From JBAYJY01 sp041664945 (GTDB lineage: Bacteria; UBP15; UBA6099): a DNA stretch of 35,130 nt. The DNA lies in the NCBI GenBank assembly GCA_041664945.1, contig JBAYJY010000027.1, positions 1 to 35,130 on the forward strand, in the 5' to 3' direction. Positions 21,667 to 30,416 of the stretch are shown one piece after another. The stretch's first letter is position 1; each line of letters starts with the position of its first letter. The notes beneath the pieces are model-generated. The model was not told the DNA's origin. It made no database searches and worked only from the letters and a program-made list of their open reading frames with translations. The position numbers and the translations under genes are program-made.

Positions 21667-23088
21667 TCACGCCGGCGCGTAAACCGTCACCGGCTGCGGC
21701 CTGCCCTTCACAACGATCTTTACCGTCAGTTTCATGTCAAACTCATCCCCGAGCGCTACCCGCGCCGTCTCGCTCATCAATATGTCGACTCCCAGCTTCT
21801 TTGCTTCGCTTTTCAGCGATGCAGCCAGATTCACCGCGTCACCTGCCGCGACAAAATCCATTCTCCACGGGAATCCGCCGCCGGCCGCCGCTTCGCCCGT
21901 GTTTATTCCGGCTTCAAGCGAAAATCCTTCATTCCCGAAAAGCTCCCATTTCCCGCAGAGCCTTTTCAACTCCTGCCGCATCTCGATCGCGGTTCGGACC
22001 GCGTTTTTTTCCTGATTCGCATTGTCACCGTCCGTCCCGAACACCGACACCATCGCGTGCCCTATGAATTTATCCACCGCTCCGTTATTCGCAGCCACAA
22101 TTTCGACGGCTCGCCCGAGAAACTCGTTTAACATGCCAACCGCTGCCTGCGGCTGTAAATACTCAGCAACGGCGTCGAAACCCCGCAAATCGCTGAACAA
22201 CACCGTGATTTTGCGGCCTCCCGGCTCCGCCGGTTCGAGGATCCTTTCCGCCACCTGCCGGGAGATATACCGCGCGAATATCTTCTTCATCATCTCGCGC
22301 TCCCTCAGGGCCGTCGCCATCGCGTTTACCGATTCCGCGACCGCTCCGAACTCGTCCTTCGCCTTTATGTCCACCTGTGTCTCGAAATCGCCTTTTCCTA
22401 TCGCCTCTACCGCGTTCCGAACCTTTAGCAGCGGCCGGCTAACGCTATTCGCAAGAAAGCCTGACATCACGGCCGCGCACGTCAGCGACACCGCAAGCGC
22501 CATCACCGCCGCCCAAAGCGCACGCCGCTTTTTCTCAATAACATCCGTCGCTCTTAAATCCGAGCCGAGCGCCGCCACCGGCCTGCCGTCAGACCCGAGA
22601 ACAGGCGCATACGCGCTCAACCATACTCCCCACTTGTCCACCGTGAATCTTTCGTCCGCCGCATACTTGTCGATATCAAGCTTCACTCCCAGCTTTCCCT
22701 CGCTCTCCTCCCCGGCGTGCGCTATATCCGATTTCTTTTCCTCCGCGTCAACGCCAAACAGAAAACCGCCCGGCTTTTTCGGATCCGGCATCATCGTGTA
22801 CACGTATTTAATGTAGACATCTTCCCGCCGGTTAGCGTCCCGAATTATTCGCAACTGCTTAACAATCGCCTTGTATTCAGGCGTTTTTTCGTCCGCCCGG
22901 GTTTTGACTTTAGCCAGCTTTTCGCCGTCTACCTGCGTTGCTGCCGTAGCCGCTACAGACAACGCCTTGCTGCGCATCTCCTGAAATTGCATGCTTCCAA
23001 ACTGCGAGTACAGAAAAAACGCCAAAACGCCGTTCGACAGCAGCGACAGCGCCATGCACAGCAGAAATATCTTCGTTCGATGCTTCAA
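21667..23088 (-). CDS. Membrane-bound class III nucleotide cyclase paralogue B (lacks second metal Asp and Arg)
   Basis: Architecture is the same as paralogue A: helix about 7-28, exported sensor, helix about 189-213, HAMP, cyclase domain. It starts at a TTG with GAGGG well placed. The first metal Asp300 is present (FSDLRGF) and Lys340 is kept. The second metal position, KFIGDA in active enzymes, reads KFIGHA, so His344 replaces Asp. The later motif GDAVNLAASLK keeps Asn420 but has Ser424 in place of the Arg, and Val413 at the second base-specifying position. The residues lost are largely those kept by paralogue A, and vice versa. It is the promoter-proximal gene of the pair. A role as partner subunit or regulator is inferred. 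Confidence 0.9.
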   Translation of the reverse strand: MKHRTKIFLLCMALSLLSNGVLAFFLYSQFGSMQFQEMRSKALSVAATAATQVDGEKLAKVKTRADEKTPEYKAIVKQLRIIRDANRREDVYIKYVYTMMPDPKKPGGFLFGVDAEEKKSDIAHAGEESEGKLGVKLDIDKYAADERFTVDKWGVWLSAYAPVLGSDGRPVAALGSDLRATDVIEKKRRALWAAVMALAVSLTCAAVMSGFLANSVSRPLLKVRNAVEAIGKGDFETQVDIKAKDEFGAVAESVNAMATALREREMMKKIFARYISRQVAERILEPAEPGGRKITVLFSDLRGFDAVAEYLQPQAAVGMLNEFLGRAVEIVAANNGAVDKFIGHAMVSVFGTDGDNANQEKNAVRTAIEMRQELKRLCGKWELFGNEGFSLEAGINTGEAAAGGGFPWRMDFVAAGDAVNLAASLKSEAKKLGVDILMSETARVALGDEFDMKLTVKIVVKGRPQPVTVYAPA

Positions 23089-23400
23089 AAGGATCCCTCG
23101 TTAATATTAAAGCTATTTTACATCAAACACCAAAAAGCTGCCAGCGCCATACCGTGCGCGGAATGAACCTTAAGTGGTTTAAATTTGTTATATGTGGCAT
23201 AATAAGCCGGAATTTGTTTGGAGAAATAGTCGAAATCCGGCGACGGTCGAATACCCTGATAAAGATCGTCGTAAGCGTATCTCAGAAAAAAATTCGGAAT
23301 TTGCCGGAATATCCCTTTCTTCGGCGTCTAATCACATGAACGGCCGGTTTTGAACACCTTTATGAAAGGCGCGAAGAGAAACAACGCAAGGAGCTGAAAA
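23089..23400. other. Divergent intergenic region, cyclase pair and efflux operon
   Basis: About 310 bp that must carry promoters in both directions. AT-rich patches occur at 23175-23205 (GGCATAATAAG is a possible -10 for the efflux operon). No convincing -35 partner, operator or gene was found. AAGGAG lies 7 bases before the TolC start. Confidence 0.35.
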
Positions 23401-24699
23401 ATGACAAAGAGAATTGGATTGCTGACAGCGTGCGTTATCTTTATCATCGCCGGGATAGCGAGAGCTGTAACCCTCCCGGCAACAGATATAACGCTGCCCG
23501 TCAAGGACAAGTTTTCGCTCGATGATTGCATAACCATAGCGTTATCGAACCAGTCCGACATCCTGATCGGACAAAATTCGGTTGAAAGCGCGAAAGCGCG
23601 CGAGACTCAGGCGAAAAGCGGCTATTACCCGCAGGTTTCGGCGCAACGGTCCGGAAGCCATGTGGATTCGAGCGCCGATGGCCGCTCGGGAGCGAACGAA
23701 AGCGCATCGCTCTCTATATCTCAGAACATCTACGACGGCGGCCTGCGCGAAGCGAAAGTCACCGGCGCGCGCGCCTCGACGGACCAAAGCGTATACGGAC
23801 TTGCGCGGACGCGGCAGACAACCGTGTTCAACGTGACCAAGAGCTATTTCGCTCTTCTCCGGGCCAAAACCCTTTCCGGCGTTCAGGAAGAGCGGGTCAA
23901 ATATCTCGAAGAACAGCTCGATCTGGTTAAAGCGCGCGTTAGTCTTGGCGACGCGGCTGAGGTTGACGCCCTGCCGATCGAGGCGCAACTTGCCGGAGCG
24001 CATGTGGACCGGCTCTCGGCTAAAAACGATGTGGAAAATGCGGCGGTGGCGCTTCAATCCGCCATGGGACTCGCCCCGCAGCCGGTTTTCGATGTCCTCG
24101 ACTCCGACATTCCCACAGACAAAGAAATGCAGAATATGGACATATATATTAACAAAGCTCTGGACGAACGGCCTGAGATCAAACGGGCGCTGGCCAGCGT
24201 GACGTCGGCGAATTCATCCGTTAAATCGGCGCGCATCTCGCTACGCCCCCGCCCTTCCATCACAGGCGAATACGACAAATCTCTGATGAACGGCGAAGAC
24301 AGCGCTTTTACGCTGAGCGGCGGCTTTGTTTTCGACCTTTTCGACGGCGGCAGCAACCGGGCAGCCTACCGCGATGCGCGCCTCGGCCTCTCGAACGCCG
24401 AAATCAACGCCGCGCAGGCCGCAAAGGACATTCAGGCGCAAGTGCAGCAGGCCTATCTGAACCTTGCCAGTTCAAAGGAGCGGATGGCGGCGAGCGACAT
24501 CAGCCTGAACGCGGCTCAGAAAAACTACGACGTTCAGGAAGCGCGCTATAAACAGGGGCTGGCTATACCGCTCGATCTGCTGAACGCGCAACTCCAGCTC
24601 GTCTCCGCGCGGAGCAATCTGGCGCAGTCCCGATATGACTACTACACATCACTCGCGCAACTCGAATACGTCACCGGCGCATGGGGAGGTTCCAAGTGA
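23401..24699 (+). CDS. TolC-family outer-membrane efflux protein
   Basis: This protein forms the outer-membrane channel of a tripartite pump. The 432 residues begin with a signal peptide (about residues 1-22, ending IARA). Two tandem outer-membrane-efflux halves follow: the first contains LDDCITIALSNQSDILIGQN and SISQNIYDGGLREAKV, the second ALASVTSANSSVKSARISLR and FVFDLFDGGSNRAAYRDARL. The repeated structure and the long helices match TolC-type proteins. AAGGAG precedes the ATG. The stop overlaps the next start (GTGA), so translation of channel and adaptor is coupled. It is the first of four genes in the efflux operon. Confidence 0.93.
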   Translation: MTKRIGLLTACVIFIIAGIARAVTLPATDITLPVKDKFSLDDCITIALSNQSDILIGQNSVESAKARETQAKSGYYPQVSAQRSGSHVDSSADGRSGANESASLSISQNIYDGGLREAKVTGARASTDQSVYGLARTRQTTVFNVTKSYFALLRAKTLSGVQEERVKYLEEQLDLVKARVSLGDAAEVDALPIEAQLAGAHVDRLSAKNDVENAAVALQSAMGLAPQPVFDVLDSDIPTDKEMQNMDIYINKALDERPEIKRALASVTSANSSVKSARISLRPRPSITGEYDKSLMNGEDSAFTLSGGFVFDLFDGGSNRAAYRDARLGLSNAEINAAQAAKDIQAQVQQAYLNLASSKERMAASDISLNAAQKNYDVQEARYKQGLAIPLDLLNAQLQLVSARSNLAQSRYDYYTSLAQLEYVTGAWGGSK

Positions 24700-26201
24700 A
24701 AAATAACGTGAAAAAGAACAGGGAAAAAACTCAAAAACTCATCATCATCGCGGCGGTCGTTCTAATCGCGACAGGCGGTTTTTTCTACCTGCGCGCCAAG
24801 CGCTCCGCCAACGGTAAAGAAGTCATCCGCACAGCGAACGTCGAATTTGGACCCGTAATATCAAGCGTCTCCGGCAACGGAGTCCTGCAGCCGCTCACAA
24901 CGGTCGACGTGAAATCGAACGTAGGCGGGCAGGTCGTTGAATTCGCTGTTGACGAAGGAGACACCGTTAAAACCGGGCAGTTGATAGCGCGAATAGACCC
25001 GAAAGACGCGGAAACAGCGCTTCGGCAGGCTGAAGTATCGTTCGACATGCAGAGCCGCCAAAGCGCGGCGCAGTTGAAATCGGCCGGTTTTTCGCTGGAG
25101 TCGGCGCGCACGCGGTTGGCGCAGACCCTCGAATCGCTCGACGCTCAGCCGGAACTGACCCGCGCCTCTCTCGAACAGGCGCAGTCGAGTTTCGATTATG
25201 CGCAAAAAGACCTCCAGCGCCAAAAAGGACTTCTCGCCAACGGATTCGTCTCCAAGGGCGTAGTGGATTCCGCGCAGCAGCGTTATGATTCCGCCAAAGC
25301 GCAACTCGATACCGCAAAAGCAAACAACATTCAGATTAAATTGAAACAAATGGACGTTGACTCAGCTCGCTCGGCGGTAAAGGTGGCCGAAGCGAATCTC
25401 GAATCCTCGAAGGCCGCTCAAAGGCAGATTGAAATTAAAAGCGAAGACGTGGCGAACGCTAGGACGCAGCTCGGCTACACAACCGTAACAGCCCCGCGAG
25501 ACGGCGTAGTCGTCAAAAAATACGTCGAGGTCGGCTCGATTGTCACCGCAGGAAAGTCTTCGTTCTCAGGTTCCGGAGCAGGCGTAACCATCGTCACGCT
25601 CGCTGACACAACTCGAATGCTGGCTCTCGTGAATGTGGACGAGACGGACATCGCCAAGATTAAAATCGGGCAGCGCGTCAAAGTCTCTCTCGACGCATAT
25701 CCGGATGAACGCTTCAGAGGCGAAGTGACGAAGATCGCTCCGCAGGCGACAATGGCCCAGAATGTAACCACCGTCCCCGTTACGGTGGAAATTATGAATC
25801 CCAACAGCGAACTCAAGGTCGGCATGAACGCAACCTGCGACTTTATCACCGGCATGGCGAGACACGTGTTGTCTGTTCCGAACGAGGCGATTAATAACAC
25901 GCCCATGGGCAAATCCGTGACCATGCTGAAAAACGATAAAAAGGTTCCGCGCAAAGTTGAAGTCGGCCTTGAAGGCAACGACTATACGGAGATCATCAGC
26001 GGGCTGAAAGAAGGCGAGAAAGTCATTACTTCCATATATACGCCGACGCCGGCTACAGCCGGAGCCGCTCAAGCCGGTCAGGGACAGGGCCAAGGCGGAC
26101 AAGGACAGGGCAGGCAAGGCCAAGGCGGTAGCAGGCAGGGTGGGTCTCGCGGAGGAGCGGGAGGGCATAGGCCGCCGATGGGATTTGGCGGCATGCACTG
26201 A
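24696..26201 (+). CDS. Periplasmic adaptor (MacA/HlyD-type) with Gly/Gln-rich tail
   Basis: This is the membrane-fusion subunit that connects the inner-membrane permease to the TolC channel. I chose the GTG at 24696, with GGGGAGG 6 bases upstream and a GTGA overlap with the TolC stop, giving 501 residues; an upstream ATG at 24681 adds five. A single membrane anchor lies near residues 12-31. The biotinyl-lipoyl half is VDVKSNVGGQVVEFAVDEGD, followed by a long alpha-hairpin (about residues 100-240) and the second half TTVTAPRDGVVVKKYVEVGS. The beta-barrel and membrane-proximal domains follow. The last 45 residues are a low-complexity run of Gly, Gln, Arg and Ser ending PPMGFGGMH, unusual for MacA. 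Confidence 0.92.
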   Translation: MKNNVKKNREKTQKLIIIAAVVLIATGGFFYLRAKRSANGKEVIRTANVEFGPVISSVSGNGVLQPLTTVDVKSNVGGQVVEFAVDEGDTVKTGQLIARIDPKDAETALRQAEVSFDMQSRQSAAQLKSAGFSLESARTRLAQTLESLDAQPELTRASLEQAQSSFDYAQKDLQRQKGLLANGFVSKGVVDSAQQRYDSAKAQLDTAKANNIQIKLKQMDVDSARSAVKVAEANLESSKAAQRQIEIKSEDVANARTQLGYTTVTAPRDGVVVKKYVEVGSIVTAGKSSFSGSGAGVTIVTLADTTRMLALVNVDETDIAKIKIGQRVKVSLDAYPDERFRGEVTKIAPQATMAQNVTTVPVTVEIMNPNSELKVGMNATCDFITGMARHVLSVPNEAINNTPMGKSVTMLKNDKKVPRKVEVGLEGNDYTEIISGLKEGEKVITSIYTPTPATAGAAQAGQGQGQGGQGQGRQGQGGSRQGGSRGGAGGHRPPMGFGGMH

Positions 26202-26258
26202 TCCGCAAGCGTCCGCGCGAGCGCGGACAGCGAATGTTCATAATGAACGAGGCGCAAC

Positions 26259-26987
26259 GTGATAAACGCAAAAAAACTATTCAAGACATACCAGATCGGC
26301 GACATCTCGGTCCGAGCGCTTAAGGACGTGTCGCTCGAAATCAAAGCGGGCGAATTCGTCGCTATAATGGGCCCGTCAGGCTCAGGCAAATCGACTTTCA
26401 TGAACATCGTCGGCTGCCTCGACAAACCGACTGAAGGCTCCTACACGCTCGACGGCATCGAAGTCGCCGGAATGGACGACGACGAGCTGGCGCGCGTGCG
26501 CAACCGAAAGATAGGGTTCGTTTTCCAGACGTTCAACCTGATCCCTCGCCGGTCAGCCATCAAACAGGTCATATTGCCTATGATGTACAACCCGGATGCG
26601 ACCGATGTCGAGGCGAAATCGATAGCGGCGCTCAAACGTGTCGGGCTGGGCGACCGCATACACCACAAACCGAACGAACTTTCGGGCGGCCAGCAGCAGC
26701 GGGTCGCCATCGCCCGCTCCCTCGTCAATGACCCGGTCATCATCCTCGGGGACGAGCCGACGGGCAATCTCGACACTCGAACCAGCGAGGAGATTCTTGT
26801 GATCTTTCAGGAACTCCATGCCGAAGGGAAAACGGTGATCATCGTCACGCACGAAGAAGATATCGCAAGACACGCGCAACGCGTAATCCGCTTCAAGGAC
26901 GGCCATCTTGTCTCCGATCTGAAAGTCGCCGACCCGCTGAGCGCGCGCGCGGAGCTGGCAAAAATGCCGGTGGAGGCTGAATCGTGA
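26259..26987 (+). CDS. ABC transporter ATPase, MacB/LolD type
   Basis: This cytoplasmic ATPase drives the efflux or lipoprotein-type transporter encoded next. The 242 residues carry Walker A GPSGSGKST (38-46), the Q-loop in GFVFQTFNLIPR, the signature LSGGQQQRVAIARSL, Walker B VIILGDEPTGNLD (with Gly where Ala is usual) and the switch His in IIVTHEEDIA. It starts at GTG with GAGGCG upstream. Its stop overlaps the next gene by 4 bases (GTGA). In E. coli MacB the ATPase and permease are one polypeptide; here they are separate, as in many other phyla. Confidence 0.95.
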   Translation: MINAKKLFKTYQIGDISVRALKDVSLEIKAGEFVAIMGPSGSGKSTFMNIVGCLDKPTEGSYTLDGIEVAGMDDDELARVRNRKIGFVFQTFNLIPRRSAIKQVILPMMYNPDATDVEAKSIAALKRVGLGDRIHHKPNELSGGQQQRVAIARSLVNDPVIILGDEPTGNLDTRTSEEILVIFQELHAEGKTVIIVTHEEDIARHAQRVIRFKDGHLVSDLKVADPLSARAELAKMPVEAES

Positions 26988-28198
26988 ATCTTTGGGAAAG
27001 CATACAAGTTTCATTGGAAGGACTGGCCGCGAACAAAATGCGGTCCGCGCTGACAATGCTGGGCGTCATCATCGGCGTAGGAGCGGTGATCACCATGTTG
27101 TCCATCGCGAACGGCGCTAAATCGCAGATGATGGCCCGCATCCAGCAGATGGGCACAAACGTGCTTATTGTAAGAGGCGGGCAGTCGCAGAGCGGCGCAG
27201 TCAGAGGAGGGTTCGGCAGCAACGAGACGCTCACACTGCAGGACGCGGAGGCGATCGCGGACAAATGCCCTTCCGTCCTTAGAACGGCGCCGGAAGTGCG
27301 CAATAACGCGCAGATAAAATTCGGAAATATGAACTCCAGCACGACTATCATAGGAACATCGCCGGACTACCTCAGTGTGCGCAACTACAAAATTCAGGCC
27401 GGCAAATTCTTTACCGAACAGGACGTGAAAGCTTCGCGCAAAGTGGCGGTTATCGGCCCGACAGCGGCCGCGAATATATTCGGAACAAATTTCCCGGTCG
27501 GACAAACGGTTAAAATCAACGGCACGGGCTTCAAGATAATCGGCATGACTGTGACAAAGGGAGCCTCCGGCTTTATGGACGAGGACGACCAGATAATCAT
27601 CCCGGTGACCACGGCGATGCGGCGCCTGTTCGGACTGGAGTATGTGCGGGCGATCAGCGTCGAGGCGCGCTCGATGAAACAGATGGATCAGGCGTCCGCC
27701 GAAATTTCGGCGCTGATGCGCAAACGGCACAGGCTGGCGCAGGACGCGGACAATGATTTCGACATCCGCAGTCAGGCGGAGATGATGGAGTTCGCGAATC
27801 AGATGTCAGGCATGTTCACCATGTTGCTGGGCGGCATCGCCAGCGTGTCGCTGCTCGTCGGCGGCATCGGCATCATGAACATCATGCTCGTGTCGGTCAC
27901 CGAGCGAACACGTGAGATCGGCATCCGGATGGCGATCGGCGCCCGCCGCGGCGACATCCGCCGCCAGTTCCTCGTGGAAGCCCTCGTGCTCTCCCTCGTC
28001 GGCGGCATCATCGGCATCGTCGTCGGCTCGATCGGCGCGTTTTTCGCCGCGCGCGGTTTCGGATGGCCTCTCGCCCTATCGCTTTCTTCCATAGGTATGT
28101 CTTTCGGCTTCGCCGCCTTCGTCGGCATCTTCTTCGGCTACTACCCGGCGGTCACAGCCTCTCAACTCGACCCGATAGACGCGCTGAGATACGAGTAA
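26984..28198 (+). CDS. ABC transporter permease, MacB/FtsX type
   Basis: This inner-membrane permease works by mechanotransmission, moving periplasmic substrate into the adaptor and channel rather than transporting across the inner membrane. The 404 residues have the standard layout: N-terminal helix at about 16-40 (MRSALTMLGVIIGVGAVITM), a large periplasmic MacB core domain to about 270, then three helices including GGIGIMNIMLVSVTERTREI and GIRMAIGARRGDIRRQFLVE, the FtsX signature. The ending YYPAVTASQLDPIDALRYE is typical. It is the last gene of the TolC/MacA/MacB-like operon. The exported compound is not visible; macrolides, siderophores or peptides are known for related pumps. Confidence 0.95.
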   Translation: MNLWESIQVSLEGLAANKMRSALTMLGVIIGVGAVITMLSIANGAKSQMMARIQQMGTNVLIVRGGQSQSGAVRGGFGSNETLTLQDAEAIADKCPSVLRTAPEVRNNAQIKFGNMNSSTTIIGTSPDYLSVRNYKIQAGKFFTEQDVKASRKVAVIGPTAAANIFGTNFPVGQTVKINGTGFKIIGMTVTKGASGFMDEDDQIIIPVTTAMRRLFGLEYVRAISVEARSMKQMDQASAEISALMRKRHRLAQDADNDFDIRSQAEMMEFANQMSGMFTMLLGGIASVSLLVGGIGIMNIMLVSVTERTREIGIRMAIGARRGDIRRQFLVEALVLSLVGGIIGIVVGSIGAFFAARGFGWPLALSLSSIGMSFGFAAFVGIFFGYYPAVTASQLDPIDALRYE

Positions 28199-28429
28199 AG
28201 CTTTTCAACGCGGCAAAATTGAACTCCGGATTTTTCTCGCCGAGCCATAAGCTTGGATTGCGCTGTTTGTTTTTTGAGAATGAGGCGCCACTTATCCTAC
28301 GAAAATACGGCATGCTCCCCTCCGGCCCGGACGAATGCCTCAAGCGCTCTCGCCCACTAAAACGGCAAATTAATATAAACTGCGGTGATGCGGGATCGTA
28401 TGCTTTGGGAGCACGGGCATCTTGCCAGC

Positions 28430-29050
28430 TTATGCTTTACTCTGTAACACGGTTTTTAGTTCGAGGACTTCAAAAAACCTTGCCGCATAAGGAGACGCTT
28501 TTTTTACTTTTTCAGGGTCTATTAGTTCGAGAATTCCAAAGGAATGAGCGCCTTTGTCATACTCGCCTTTTTGAGTATCTTTTGTCGCTTTCTTCAATCC
28601 GCCGGCAACATCTTTTTTAGAAATCACTTCTATATTTTTCTGCTTGGAAAGAGCTTTATCTTTAAAGTCTTTCCCATAATATTTTTTGAGGGCCGCTTTA
28701 TCCGCAAAAAACCACGACTCCATACATTGAACCATGAAGTGGGTGTTTTCGTCTTCCGCGCCGCGTGGTTTCTTCCAGTTATCTCTTTTCTTAAGAAAAA
28801 CCCAAGGCTTCTCCGTATCTGCAATCGGCGCTTCGCTGTCTACTAAAAGAATCGGATACTCGTCAGGCTCTTTATTTGATAGAGCGGTTTTAAAGTCGCT
28901 TAAAGCTTCGTTTCTGCTCCCACATGGCGAAATGCTTGGCATTTTCCCGGCAAAGCCGGCTTTCTCTATAAATTCACTAAAAGCCTTTCTGCACTTACTG
29001 TCGAGAGCTTTGTTGTCCGCGCCCCCCTCGACATAGATTCGGATCACCAT
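28430..29050 (-). CDS. DUF4276-type protein, possible TOPRIM-like nuclease partner
   Basis: The 206-residue protein resembles the DUF4276 family. The start is the ATG at 29050, with GGAGG 6 bases upstream and 7 bases of overlap with the ATPase stop, so the two are translationally coupled. The N-terminus MVIRIYVEGGADNKAL places Glu8 where TOPRIM-like domains have their catalytic Glu, and YPILLVDSEAP gives an acidic pair, Asp71 and Glu73. MVQCMESWFFAD (106-117) is another conserved-looking block. Such proteins commonly sit next to SMC/OLD-like ATPases. A nuclease role in defence is inferred from this pairing and the acidic motifs, not shown. The gene is more AT-rich than the efflux genes upstream. 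Confidence 0.75.
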   Translation of the reverse strand: MVIRIYVEGGADNKALDSKCRKAFSEFIEKAGFAGKMPSISPCGSRNEALSDFKTALSNKEPDEYPILLVDSEAPIADTEKPWVFLKKRDNWKKPRGAEDENTHFMVQCMESWFFADKAALKKYYGKDFKDKALSKQKNIEVISKKDVAGGLKKATKDTQKGEYDKGAHSFGILELIDPEKVKKASPYAARFFEVLELKTVLQSKA

Positions 29051-30261
29051 CTGTTGCCTCCGATTTCGCCTTTCCGCCACAGCTCGCCGAGGGAATATTT
29101 CTTCAACCACGCCTTGAGCTTTTTCTCATCCAGCCGCCGCATGGTTGTCGAGCCTTCATGCTTCTCGCAGACAATAACCGCTTCGGGCGTTTTTGTCAGC
29201 GCGTCTATAAGAATGTCGGAGTGCGTTGTCACAATCAGCTGCGTTCTGTGGGATGCATCAACGAGCAGGTCGGCGATAATCGGTATCATGTCGGGGTGCA
29301 AACCCGCTTCCGGCTCTTCGATGCATATCAGCGGCGGCGGTTTTGGATGAAAAAGAACGATAAGCAGACATAGGAATTTCAATGTTCCATCCGAAAGTCG
29401 ATTTGCGTGAATTACAACTTCTTTATTGTTAATTATCTCTTTAAAAAACAACTGCGCCATTCCTGCATGGAGTTTAATATTCATTTTGCTGAAATTATTG
29501 GTTAAATCACCAAGTATTTTCTCTATGTCGTTTATTACTTTGGGATAATTATGGTCCAAATCATTAATTATCATATTAAGATTAGACGCATTTTCTTCAA
29601 GAAAATCGTCAGGCATGTCAGTTCTTTGAGGATTTCGCAATGATGAGTTGATATCAAATTGACTAAATACTTTTATGCGAGAGTAATTGAGTGCAATAAA
29701 AGTTAAACCAAAATAATCGGGACCTTTTCTTTGTGATAAAATTGACTGGAAGTGATCAATTTCTTCATCCCGGAATTTAGCAACAGATGCTTCTGCGTCC
29801 TCTTTTCTTATTTTCGAGATATCAAATGGCGCTTCTTCAGTTGTGAATTTTCCTTTGCCGTCAGCATTTGTATAAATAATATCATTATTCGATAATATTA
29901 TATTTTCACTTGTCACATAAAAACTAAAAAGGAATTTTCTTCCAAATGTAAAATTATGAACTGCAGATGTTTGTGGGTGCGTTAAGGGATAATAAATTTG
30001 TGTACTAATTATCCCCGTAGTATTCCCTTCCCCGCCCTTCCAAAGTAATTCTGACGGACCGCCACTTGTGTTAACAAATGATCTAATATCAGTCGGCATG
30101 GCCTTGAGCATTTTGATAACTTCGATGAAATTGGATTTCCCCGACGCGTTCGGGCCGACGAGGACATTGAGGGATTTGAGCTCGATCTCTTCGCTGTCCG
30201 GCCCGAATGATGAAATATTGTTTATTTTAATTTTTTCAATGAATCTTTTATCGCCGATCAT
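29044..30261 (-). CDS. SMC/OLD-like AAA ATPase (AAA_21 type)
   Basis: This is an ABC-class ATPase of the OLD/RecF-like group. The 405 residues show an N-terminal strand FIEKIKINNISSFG, Walker A GPNASGKS (36-43), the signature LSDGT (289-293), Walker B PPLICIEEPEAGLHP (Glu315/Glu316) and the switch His347 in TTHSDILIDAL. The region between Walker A and the signature (about residues 68-290) is variable and probably the sensor. Base composition changes sharply there: 29881-29940 has 12 G+C of 60, while 29281-29340 has 38 of 60. It overlaps the DUF4276 gene. Related ATPases of the PARIS, Gabija or OLD type act in anti-phage defence; whether this one does is inference. Confidence 0.88.
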   Translation of the reverse strand: MIGDKRFIEKIKINNISSFGPDSEEIELKSLNVLVGPNASGKSNFIEVIKMLKAMPTDIRSFVNTSGGPSELLWKGGEGNTTGIISTQIYYPLTHPQTSAVHNFTFGRKFLFSFYVTSENIILSNNDIIYTNADGKGKFTTEEAPFDISKIRKEDAEASVAKFRDEEIDHFQSILSQRKGPDYFGLTFIALNYSRIKVFSQFDINSSLRNPQRTDMPDDFLEENASNLNMIINDLDHNYPKVINDIEKILGDLTNNFSKMNIKLHAGMAQLFFKEIINNKEVVIHANRLSDGTLKFLCLLIVLFHPKPPPLICIEEPEAGLHPDMIPIIADLLVDASHRTQLIVTTHSDILIDALTKTPEAVIVCEKHEGSTTMRRLDEKKLKAWLKKYSLGELWRKGEIGGNRW

Positions 30262-30370
30262 TCATAACTCCTCAATATCGGTGGCAGGTTGTTAATTGCT
30301 ATTAAATATCTCTTCGTTATTAAAACCCTGTTTTCATTGTCCTGTTATTTCCCGCCCGATTCTCGGCCCA

Positions 30371-30379
30371 ATTATAACA
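30371..30379 (-). promoter_or_regulatory. Extended -10 promoter of the ATPase/DUF4276 pair
   Basis: On the minus strand TGTTATAAT gives a consensus -10 (30371-30376) with the extended TG element. No good -35 is seen. The leader would be about 100 bases. The 12-mer TGTTATAATTGG is also found in the PIG-L promoter (34587-34598). Confidence 0.5.
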
Positions 30380-30416
30380 TAATACAGACGAATCGATACG
30401 CAACTCTTGTTTTTGC

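Noticed and set aside
26067..26160. Short repeated units in the adaptor gene considered as a CRISPR or tandem DNA repeat
   Set aside because: The units are in frame and encode a Gly/Gln-rich tail. They lack the regular repeat and spacer lengths of CRISPR.
28199..28429. Region after the efflux permease checked for a terminator or small gene
   Set aside because: No stem with a T-tract and no supported reading frame was seen. It is left as plain intergenic DNA.
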